This document shows positions 43,893 through 51,169 of a stretch of DNA of 64,000 nucleotides, in pieces. Position 1 is the first letter of the stretch; every line of letters starts with the position of its first letter. Below the pieces are notes generated by a model. That model worked only from the letters and a program-made list of their open reading frames with translations. It searched no databases and was not told the DNA's origin. The stretch covers positions 1 to 64,000 of the forward strand of contig JARGNX010000013.1 in assembly GCA_029210045.1 (NCBI GenBank). The letters are read 5' to 3'. Both the position numbers and the translations under genes were made by a program. This DNA is from Coxiellaceae bacterium. GTDB taxonomy: Bacteria; Pseudomonadota; Gammaproteobacteria; Coxiellales; Coxiellaceae.

Positions 43893-44678
43893 ATGAAACT
43901 AGCTTTGCCTAGCTTGGAAAGCAGCCCAGTTGCCTTGTTGACCTTATCTGCCATGGCGATGGGAGCACTATTAGTCAGCCGTAATCAACTGGCCACCTGG
44001 CGTTTGCCGTTTGTCAGAAACGTAGTCTTCCTTATCAGCGTTACACTAAGCAAACTGCACTATCACCCGGCCAAACAACCTTACCATTCTGACTTTGGCC
44101 AAATCACTATCGGCGGCATGCCTTATAGAAATGGCAGTTGGGCAAGCCCTGTGGGCAATAACCTGATGCGAAAATTACTGTCGCGTGAACAAAACTTGGG
44201 GCTCGTGGTTTCGATGGTACAACCGCATGAACAAGCAGGTACTGGTTTGAGCTTTTTTGGCCCACGACTGCCCATCCAACCTGACTCTTGGCAGACACAC
44301 AACATTCAACACCACGCCTGCCCAATGCAGGACCTATCAACTGATATCGAAAACACACAAGCACATCAAGCAATCGATGCCATGCATGAATGCGTGTTAA
44401 GCGGCAAAAGTGTCTACCTGCATTGTCAAGCCGGACAAGGCCGTAGCTTTATTATGTTAGTCAGTTATTTTTTGATCCACGGTGAACCACGCCTAGAAGA
44501 TGATGCACAGGGAATCCCCCAAGTCGGGCATAAAACATTCGTCAGTTATGAACAAGCTGTGATGCATATTAAACGCATCCGCCCGCACGTGCTCGCCAAG
44601 CCAGAACGCCGCATAAAAATTGAGGAAATTGTCGAGACTTACCACCAAGCCAAGCCAAACGTTAGCTTTTCTAGATAA
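43893..44678 (+). CDS. PTPMT1-like dual-specificity phosphatase with N-terminal membrane segment
   Basis: 261 residues. The PTP signature HCQAGQGRS places catalytic Cys178 and Arg184 in the CX5R loop, and PMQD (Asp147) could supply the general acid. The preceding GGMPYRN, LVVSMVQPHE and histidine-rich strands are in the order seen in PTPMT1-type lipid/protein phosphatases. The N-terminal 55 residues hold one or two hydrophobic stretches (VALLTLSAMAMGALLV and FVRNVVFLISVTLS), so it should be membrane-attached. Substrates could be phosphatidylglycerophosphate in the bacterium itself, or host phosphoinositides or phosphoproteins. The family call is firm at motif level; the role is open. Confidence 0.75.
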   Translation: MKLALPSLESSPVALLTLSAMAMGALLVSRNQLATWRLPFVRNVVFLISVTLSKLHYHPAKQPYHSDFGQITIGGMPYRNGSWASPVGNNLMRKLLSREQNLGLVVSMVQPHEQAGTGLSFFGPRLPIQPDSWQTHNIQHHACPMQDLSTDIENTQAHQAIDAMHECVLSGKSVYLHCQAGQGRSFIMLVSYFLIHGEPRLEDDAQGIPQVGHKTFVSYEQAVMHIKRIRPHVLAKPERRIKIEEIVETYHQAKPNVSFSR

Positions 44679-44782
44679 CAAAGGTCAACGTATGCTACAC
44701 AGTTGCGCCATCAATGTGAATGGATACTGCAGTATAAATAGCTCTAGACACTCAAGATTATCCACAGCCGAGCGTTTTTGTG

Positions 44783-44788
44783 TATAAT
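44783..44788 (+). promoter_or_regulatory. Candidate -10 element upstream of glmS
   Basis: A perfect TATAAT lies 38 bases before the glmS ATG, with no good -35 at the usual distance. The nearest alternative is T-rich sequence just upstream. Confidence 0.45.
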
Positions 44789-44825
44789 GCAGCAGGTTGA
44801 ATTTAACATCACAAGGATGCCAAAC

Positions 44826-46658
44826 ATGTGTGGAATCGTCGGAGCTGTTGCGCAAAGGAATATTGCACAAATTTTGCTGGAAGGGCTGAAACGTCTTGAA
44901 TACCGCGGCTATGATTCCGCAGGCATGGCGATTATTCACCCAGACAGTCATCAAGTGCAACGCATCCGCGCCAAAGGCAAAGTCGAACGTCTAGCGGATA
45001 TGCTGAATGCCAATTTACTGCAAGGGCAACTCGGGATAGCACATACGCGCTGGGCTACCCACGGCCAACCAAACACCACCAATGCGCATCCGCACTTTTC
45101 TAATGATACTGTCGCCGTTGTGCATAACGGCATTATCGAGAACCACGTGGCTTTGCGTCAACAAATGACGAAGCTGGGTTACGAGTTTCAATCAGAGACC
45201 GATAGTGAAGTCATTGCCCATATGATTCACCATGAATTAAAAACCAGCAAAGATTTACACGAAGCCATTGAAAAAACCATTGCACAACTCGATGGCGCTT
45301 ACGCGCTCGGTATCGTATGCCAGGATTATCCCGAACAATTATATGCCGTGCGTAAAGGCAGCCCATTGGTGATCGGTAAAGGCATTGGTGAAAACTTTAT
45401 TGCTTCTGATCCATTGGCACTCTTGCCAGTTACACAACAATTTATCTATCTTGAAGATGATGATATTGCTGAAATCACGATCGATAAAGTAACGATTTAT
45501 CATCATAACGAAGAAGTAGATCGTGAAGTACACACATCAGATGCATCCATCAACCAGACCTCAAAAGGCAAGTTTCGTCACTTTATGCAAAAAGAAATTT
45601 TTGAGCAAGGGACAGTAATTCATGAAGCTTACGAGGGTCACCTTTTAAATAACCGCGTGATCGAACAAAGCTTTGGTCACCGCGCTTTAGAAATATTTCA
45701 GCAAGTTGAACGCGTAACGATTGTTGCCTGTGGCACCAGTTACCATGCTGCACTGACCGCGCGCTATTGGTTAGAAGGCATTGCCGGCATTCCTTGCCAA
45801 GTCGAAGTCGCCAGCGAAAACCGTTACCGCAATGCTGTTGTTGAAGAGAATGCTTTATATATTGCATTATCACAGTCCGGCGAAACAGCCGATACACTCG
45901 CTGCCATGCGCAAAGCAAAGTCAGCAGGCTACCTAGCCACCTTAGCGATTTGTAACGCACCCGAAAGCTCTTTAGTGCGCGAAGCTGACCTAGCCATAAT
46001 GACACGTGCAGGCACTGAAATCGGCGTTGCTGCCACTAAAACATTTAGCAATCAGTTGGTGTCGCTCGCCTTAGTAAGCATTGTATTAGGTCGCAAACAC
46101 GGCATTGATGCTGCTATCGAAACCACACTATGCAAACAGTTATTAGAACTACCTGGCTTTATTAACAATGTCTTAAAGCTTGACAACGAAATCAAACAAA
46201 TTTCTAAGCGTTTTCGCAATAAAACCCAAGCCTTGTTTCTAGGGCGTGGTGAAATGTTTCCGATTGCACTCGAAGGCGCATTAAAACTAAAAGAAATTTC
46301 ATACATTCATGCCGAAGCTTACCCTGCTGGCGAGCTCAAACATGGACCCCTAGCATTAGTCGACACTGGCATGCCAGTGATTGTGGTAGCACCAAAAAAT
46401 AATTTGCTAGAAAAATTACAGTCAAACATTCAAGAAGTGCAAGCACGCGGTGGTGAAGTGATTGTGTTTGCTGATGAATCCATTGAATGGCCACACACTT
46501 CCAATTTAACTGTATTGCCAATGCCTAAGGTCGGTGATTTTATTGCACCGGTTATTTATAATATTCCACTGCAATTGCTGGCCTATCACGTCGCCGTATT
46601 GAAGGGAACCGATGTTGATCAACCACGTAACTTAGCTAAATCCGTTACTGTGGAATAA
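44826..46658 (+). CDS. glmS: Glutamine--fructose-6-phosphate aminotransferase (isomerizing)
   Basis: 610 residues from the ATG at 44826, which gives Met-Cys-Gly-Ile. The N-terminal cysteine is the glutaminase nucleophile and must be exposed, so the upstream in-frame ATG at 44778 is wrong. An aagga ribosome binding site is present. The glutaminase domain shows RRLEYRGYDSAG-like and HTRWATHG, HNGIIEN. The two SIS domains follow with ACGTSYHAALTARYW and SQSGETADT. The C-terminus is LAKSVTVE as in E. coli. The enzyme makes glucosamine-6-phosphate for peptidoglycan and lipopolysaccharide. I saw no glmS ribozyme in the 147 bases upstream. Confidence 0.95.
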   Translation: MCGIVGAVAQRNIAQILLEGLKRLEYRGYDSAGMAIIHPDSHQVQRIRAKGKVERLADMLNANLLQGQLGIAHTRWATHGQPNTTNAHPHFSNDTVAVVHNGIIENHVALRQQMTKLGYEFQSETDSEVIAHMIHHELKTSKDLHEAIEKTIAQLDGAYALGIVCQDYPEQLYAVRKGSPLVIGKGIGENFIASDPLALLPVTQQFIYLEDDDIAEITIDKVTIYHHNEEVDREVHTSDASINQTSKGKFRHFMQKEIFEQGTVIHEAYEGHLLNNRVIEQSFGHRALEIFQQVERVTIVACGTSYHAALTARYWLEGIAGIPCQVEVASENRYRNAVVEENALYIALSQSGETADTLAAMRKAKSAGYLATLAICNAPESSLVREADLAIMTRAGTEIGVAATKTFSNQLVSLALVSIVLGRKHGIDAAIETTLCKQLLELPGFINNVLKLDNEIKQISKRFRNKTQALFLGRGEMFPIALEGALKLKEISYIHAEAYPAGELKHGPLALVDTGMPVIVVAPKNNLLEKLQSNIQEVQARGGEVIVFADESIEWPHTSNLTVLPMPKVGDFIAPVIYNIPLQLLAYHVAVLKGTDVDQPRNLAKSVTVE

Positions 46659-46680
46659 ATGTTAAATCGATGGATTACAT

Positions 46681-47604
46681 TTATAGGCGGCAGCGTAACT
46701 GCTCAAGGTCACCCTGATCTTTTGCCACCAAACGTTGCGGTCGACGACTACCAAAGAAACGTTGCCGGCTCGGCTTTGGCTTGCCGGGCTTTACTGGACA
46801 CAAAGGTGGCTTTCCTAAAGCTGGAGGTTTAGCCAACTCACCTACCGGCAATGATCCCAATGCTCGCCGTATACTATCCAATGACGGCATAGAAAACGGC
46901 TCTGCTGGTCGAGCGATTGCCGGAAGATATAATCGCGGGGGTTTACGTCTTAAATACGGTTTCTTAACCGGGGGTTTTATCACTTGCCCTAATGCTGGCA
47001 GAGTAGCCATCACTTTAGACTGCACTGCTTGAAATTTTTCTCGGAACGATTCAACACCTATCATGGCATTATCATCACCAAAATCCGTGTGGTGAATACA
47101 CTTTAGATGAAAGTAATCCAGCATGTATTGCTTGTGCGTCACAACTACAGTACCCATTTCATCATTCGTTGGACTGTACTTGCCTCGTGGCCCAAGCCTA
47201 TACAGACTTTGTAAACGACCATCAGAATCAATGCGTGCATGAGCACGCCATAACGATTGCCCTGGATCAGGCTGGTCATGATAAAACAGCAAATGGCATT
47301 GCGCCTGCTTAAAGTGTCCCTTCTTTCGCCAATGGTATAACCAATCTAATGCACCCAATAAGCGCATCCCGTTTCGCTCACCATAGAAGTTCTCATCCGG
47401 TAACATAAAAAAGACATTAGTTCGCTTGACCGCATCAGCCGAGAGCCAATTTTTCTCGCTTGTATCATTAAAAAAAATCGCGCTCGCTGACTCGTGCCAA
47501 TACTGCGCACTATCATCATGCGTTTCTGTGACGTTAATAATGACCGCGAGATCAAGAAATAAATTAATCTCGACCGGAGTCTGTCGCCTAGCACCATCTC
47601 TCAT
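46681..47604 (-). CDS. Hypothetical protein with basic proline-rich C-terminus
   Basis: 307 residues from the ATG at 47604, preceded by ggga; a TTG at 47631 is a weaker start. The N-terminal 220 residues look like a folded domain (EINLFLDLAVIINVTETH, NVFFMLPDENFYGE, CHLLFYHDQPDPGQSLW, MGTVVVTHKQYMLDYFH) of a family I do not recognise. The last 90 residues are rich in Pro, Lys and Arg (KPPVKKPYLRRKPPRLYLP, KPGKPKPSRQRFFGSRRPQR). Such tails suggest binding to nucleic acid or SH3-like partners. It is an orphan between glmS and an SMP-30-type gene. Confidence 0.5.
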   Translation of the reverse strand: MRDGARRQTPVEINLFLDLAVIINVTETHDDSAQYWHESASAIFFNDTSEKNWLSADAVKRTNVFFMLPDENFYGERNGMRLLGALDWLYHWRKKGHFKQAQCHLLFYHDQPDPGQSLWRAHARIDSDGRLQSLYRLGPRGKYSPTNDEMGTVVVTHKQYMLDYFHLKCIHHTDFGDDNAMIGVESFREKFQAVQSKVMATLPALGQVIKPPVKKPYLRRKPPRLYLPAIARPAEPFSMPSLDSIRRALGSLPVGELAKPPALGKPPLCPVKPGKPKPSRQRFFGSRRPQRLVAKDQGDLEQLRCRL

Positions 47605-47688
47605 AGTTATTCCCACAGCACAACAAGGCAATTAATGTAGCATTGCCTATCATTGAGCCTCAATAAAGAGATCGCATAGTTGTCGACA

Positions 47689-48513
47689 TTACATGTTCAA
47701 AACAAACACTTCGCCAGCTGGTGTGTTAAGCGGCGCTTCCTTCGCGTCACCCTGTGAACATGAAGTGACATATAACTGACTAAAGTCATCATTAAACGCA
47801 CAGCTGGTCGGACGCTGCACCGGCATCGTAACGGCTTGAATAATGTCGCCCTGTGGATTAAAGCAATCCAATCGAGAACCATTCCATTGCGCTACCCATA
47901 AATTACCAGCCTGATCAACGGCCGTACCATCCGGTTCGGAGTTGGATTTTTCTTCGTAAAATATTTCACGCTGACCAATCTCACCCGCTTCAATGTCAAA
48001 GCGATAACGGTAAATAGTTCGACCATAAGAGTCGTTATGATACATATATTGCTGATCTAAGCTCCAACCAATACCATTGGGAATATAATACCCATCAGCT
48101 TGTTTAGTCACGGTGCCATCAACGTCGATACAAAAGAACTCACCTAATGGTTGTTTTAAATCCGAGCTGATCGAACCAAACCAAAAGCGCCCTTTGGCAT
48201 CCGATTTACCATCGTTCATACGGCAACTGCCTGACATCTCAATCACATGCGCCACAACTTCAACACGCATATCAGGCAAATGTAAAATCGATATACCATC
48301 ACCCATGGCTGCCCACAAACTGCTGTCATCTCTTGGACCAATGCAGCCAATCGCCTCGGGCATCGGCCATTCATGGTGTTGCTGAGTCAGCGGATCAAAA
48401 CGATGCACCGATGGCTTGATGATATCCACCCAAAATAAACATTGTTGTGCGCTGTGCCATATTGGGCTTTCGCCTAGCATGCTCGTTACAGATGATAATG
48501 ATTTTATTTGCAT
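47689..48513 (-). CDS. SMP-30/gluconolactonase-family hydrolase
   Basis: 274 residues, a six-bladed beta-propeller. Conserved parts are LGESPIWHSAQQCLFWVDI, SCRMNDGKSDAKGRFWFGSI, PNGIGWSLDQQYMYHNDSYG, EPDGTAVDQAGNLWVAQW and PTSCAFNDDFSQLYVTS. The metal ligands (Glu, Asn, Asp) are where expected. The family hydrolyses sugar lactones such as gluconolactone or L-arabinonolactone. It has its own ribosome binding site and is 20 bases from the AbiEii gene upstream, so it could be read from the same transcript by accident. Confidence 0.85.
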   Translation of the reverse strand: MQIKSLSSVTSMLGESPIWHSAQQCLFWVDIIKPSVHRFDPLTQQHHEWPMPEAIGCIGPRDDSSLWAAMGDGISILHLPDMRVEVVAHVIEMSGSCRMNDGKSDAKGRFWFGSISSDLKQPLGEFFCIDVDGTVTKQADGYYIPNGIGWSLDQQYMYHNDSYGRTIYRYRFDIEAGEIGQREIFYEEKSNSEPDGTAVDQAGNLWVAQWNGSRLDCFNPQGDIIQAVTMPVQRPTSCAFNDDFSQLYVTSCSQGDAKEAPLNTPAGEVFVLNM

Positions 48514-48533
48514 TTTTTATATTTCCTAGTAAA

Positions 48534-49496
48534 TTATTTAACTGCTTGTAATGCACGCCATCGTAATGCAGGATGATTGCTAACTGCTTCACAAAACACT
48601 TCATCCGCTGACAAAAATTCTGGTCGAATTTCACCATACTCCTCAATACTTTGCAAAAAATCTTTTTCAGGTTCATTAAATGGCAATATACTTTGAAAAG
48701 CTTGCTTGCAACTTGTTACCAAATCATCAGCCCATCTTTCAATGAGTGCATACGTAGTTCCAGGTATAATATCCCTTCTAAGAACTGGTATTAATTTATT
48801 CCTAATGCCCTTTACGCTATATTGAATCATATCCACATTAATCTGACGCCAGCTCCCTTTACGCATCCCCGCATAAACAGTAAATGTTTGACGCAATTTT
48901 TTATTATCTAAACCCCACTGAGTTAACAAGTTGTGGCTATCATATAAATCCCTTGCAGCTTCACGTTCTAATAAAGCACAGAGCTTGCCTGCAGCTAATT
49001 CATGAATATCTAAAACATTGACTCCTACTGATTTCATCCAACCTTTTGATTGCATCCATTGAACTGGCCATAATGCTCTGCGATAAAGATAATTCAAATC
49101 CAGCTCAAGTCGACCATTAGCACCTAATAAACTTGTGTAAATCAGTATCATCTTACCACCAGCATGAGCACCTGGGTTACGATAAAGCGTGTATCCCTGT
49201 CGTCGACATAAATCTAAAATAACCCTCTTGATTGCTACTTTCTCGGCTAACATCACCTGCCGGTCAATGGAGCCTACATAGTTAAAATCTATATCAAGTG
49301 ACAGTCTTGGAAGATTCGCAGTACAAAATAAATTAATTGCAGTCCCACCTTTTAAAACCAGGCGCTTTTTTAAATAAGGCGTGGCCATAAAAATATCCAA
49401 CAAACCCAACAAGCGATATACTTTTTCTAAAATTTCCGGCCTGTATCCTTTTGTCTCTGCCTCAAATCGTAATTCTTGTTCAGTAATCGATATCAT
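48534..49496 (-). CDS. abiEii: AbiEii nucleotidyltransferase toxin (type IV toxin-antitoxin)
   Basis: 320 residues. The nucleotidyltransferase core is visible as LVLKGGTAINLF, LPRLSLDIDFNYVG and GRLELDLNYLYRRALWP, then the LAAGKLCALLEREAARDLYD segment. AbiEii proteins are GTP-binding transferases that cause abortive infection and plasmid stabilisation and are held in check by the partner. All motifs appear intact. It overlaps the antitoxin gene by 17 bases. Confidence 0.85.
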   Translation of the reverse strand: MISITEQELRFEAETKGYRPEILEKVYRLLGLLDIFMATPYLKKRLVLKGGTAINLFCTANLPRLSLDIDFNYVGSIDRQVMLAEKVAIKRVILDLCRRQGYTLYRNPGAHAGGKMILIYTSLLGANGRLELDLNYLYRRALWPVQWMQSKGWMKSVGVNVLDIHELAAGKLCALLEREAARDLYDSHNLLTQWGLDNKKLRQTFTVYAGMRKGSWRQINVDMIQYSVKGIRNKLIPVLRRDIIPGTTYALIERWADDLVTSCKQAFQSILPFNEPEKDFLQSIEEYGEIRPEFLSADEVFCEAVSNHPALRWRALQAVK

Positions 49497-50292
49497 TTCC
49501 TGGTTCCTCCCATTGCTGATTATGTAAATAATCAGGTACGATGAGCTGCCATTTTTTTATATACGTCCCTTTACCCACAGTAGATTTGCGGTCGATGTAA
49601 TAAGGTCGCTTTGGTATGTGCAGCAACAGACGCGCCACAGCACTAGGGTCGATCGGCAGATACTCTTGACGCCGATCGAAAAAATAACCGAGCTTTGAAA
49701 CTATGCTGGCTTGTTTCAATGATAAAGCATAATCTACAGCAAATTGCATGTTAAATACAACTATTTGCTCTAAAGATCGAAAAACTTCTTCCCAACCACC
49801 ACTAATATGAGGACGATCCAATACATCAACAATAGTACGCTCTATTGTTGTTCGATTAATCTGAATACCTGATTTTGTTACTTGCTCAATACCTAATTTT
49901 TTCTGAGAAACAGAAGGATTATAAATCGCTCGGTACTGCTGATTTTGAAATGAAAAAACGTTAGTCCGTTTTGCCGTCAAAAAAGTGTGTTCATTAAAAT
50001 CAGTATAAGCAATTCCATGAGCTTCTAATGCTGTATGATATGCTAAAACAGCATCATCTGTTGCCTTACTTGCAATGAGCGATGGATTCACAAAGTTAGA
50101 TTGATAAGCACTTTCACTATTAACAACATACAACCCCTTCCGTACATGGGTTAGCCTGCCCTTTTTGCAGTTGTTATAAAGGGTCATATAACAATTTTTA
50201 CTTGTGGCACCTTGGTCCCGATTGAGCATGAATTGCTTAAATTCCTCAAAACGAAAAACGACATGTTGGTTAAAAAACCCTGAAATATTCAT
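49480..50292 (-). CDS. abiEi: AbiEi antitoxin/repressor
   Basis: 270 residues from the ATG at 50292. I prefer it over the in-frame ATG at 50316 because the candidate -10 (50333-50328) would leave almost no leader for the longer form. The N-terminal winged helix (FRFEEFKQFML, TLYNNCKKGRLTHVRKGLYVV) binds DNA. The C-terminal part (NRTTIERTIVDVLDRPHISG, WEEVFRSLEQI) counters the AbiEii toxin. In the established AbiE system the antitoxin represses the operon through inverted repeats. Confidence 0.82.
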   Translation of the reverse strand: MNISGFFNQHVVFRFEEFKQFMLNRDQGATSKNCYMTLYNNCKKGRLTHVRKGLYVVNSESAYQSNFVNPSLIASKATDDAVLAYHTALEAHGIAYTDFNEHTFLTAKRTNVFSFQNQQYRAIYNPSVSQKKLGIEQVTKSGIQINRTTIERTIVDVLDRPHISGGWEEVFRSLEQIVVFNMQFAVDYALSLKQASIVSKLGYFFDRRQEYLPIDPSAVARLLLHIPKRPYYIDRKSTVGKGTYIKKWQLIVPDYLHNQQWEEPGNDIDY

Positions 50293-50315
50293 TATTTGTT
50301 GCTCATATAGGTACA

Positions 50316-50355
50316 TACTCTAATGATATTATAGAGTACATCTACATAAAAGCAA
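50316..50355 (-). promoter_or_regulatory. AbiE promoter with overlapping inverted repeat
   Basis: Inverted arms tactcta (50316-50322) and tagagta (50332-50338) cover a perfect minus-strand TATAAT (50333-50328). A candidate -35 TTGCTT lies at 50355-50350 with 16-base spacing. This is a good site for AbiEi autorepression. Confidence 0.6.
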
Positions 50356-50368
50356 CTAAGGGGCGTTA

Positions 50369-51157
50369 TTAATCAACTGCCGCCAACTGTAGCAAATCAT
50401 CCTCTAACGACATAAAGTCCCACAGACTCTTATCCATCAACTGACTAGGCTTCACACTTTGCAAAGCATGTAAAATATTGCTGGGTACTTTGGGATTATT
50501 TTCAGTAAGCTCAGCTAATAGCTTTTTCACTTTTTGACGCACCAGATTTTGTTGTGAACCACATAAATTACACGGGATGATTGGAAAGCCTTGCTCACGT
50601 GCATAAGCACGAATATCATTTTCCTGGCAATAAGCCAATGGTCGAATCACAATTTGCTTTTTGCTATCGGTTAATAACTTCGGCGGCATCGAACGAATTT
50701 GGCCGCTGTATAATATCGACATCAGTAAAGTTTGCACCATATCATCACGGTGATGACCTAAGGCCACCTTATTAAAACCATTGTCTTCTGCATAGCGATA
50801 AATATTACCGCGACGTAAGCGGGAACACAGCGAGCAGTAGGTTTTGCCTTCAGGAACTTTTTCCTTCACCACCTTATATGTATTGCGAGTTTCAATCTCG
50901 TAAGACACATGTTGCGCATCCAACCAATCACGCATGGCGCTATCGTCCCAGCCAGGCTGGGTTTGATCCAAGGTATATACAAATAATTCGAAATCACAAC
51001 GCCGATGCAAACGCAGTTGCTGCAACATCATCACCATCGTATACGAATCTTTACCGCCCGATAAACACGCCATGACGCGATCACCTGGTTGTATCATATT
51101 ATAATCGGCAACTGCCTTACTAACGTAATGACTTAATTTTTTTTCTATAGCACTCAC
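50369..51157 (-). CDS. ttcA: tRNA 2-thiocytidine(32) synthetase TtcA
   Basis: 262 residues. The PP-loop is [11 protein letters not shown]. Two CxxC pairs, CSLC and CNLC, hold the iron-sulfur cluster, and [13 protein letters not shown] is the usual motif. TtcA adds sulfur to cytidine 32 of certain tRNAs. The gene lies 12 bases after polA on the same strand, so the two may be co-transcribed. Confidence 0.94.
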   Translation of the reverse strand: MSAIEKKLSHYVSKAVADYNMIQPGDRVMACLSGGKDSYTMVMMLQQLRLHRRCDFELFVYTLDQTQPGWDDSAMRDWLDAQHVSYEIETRNTYKVVKEKVPEGKTYCSLCSRLRRGNIYRYAEDNGFNKVALGHHRDDMVQTLLMSILYSGQIRSMPPKLLTDSKKQIVIRPLAYCQENDIRAYAREQGFPIIPCNLCGSQQNLVRQKVKKLLAELTENNPKVPSNILHALQSVKPSQLMDKSLWDFMSLEDDLLQLAAVD

Positions 51158-51169
51158 GACTCTTCACCT

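Noticed and set aside
44758-44766. Perfect DnaA-box sequence ttatccaca upstream of glmS
   Set aside because: A single 9-mer is expected about once in a window of this size by chance on either strand, and there is no cluster, AT-rich unwinding region or dnaA/dnaN neighbour to suggest an origin.
44679-44825. glmS ribozyme upstream of glmS
   Set aside because: The gap is short and shows none of the expected pseudoknot core. The ribozyme is essentially a Gram-positive feature.
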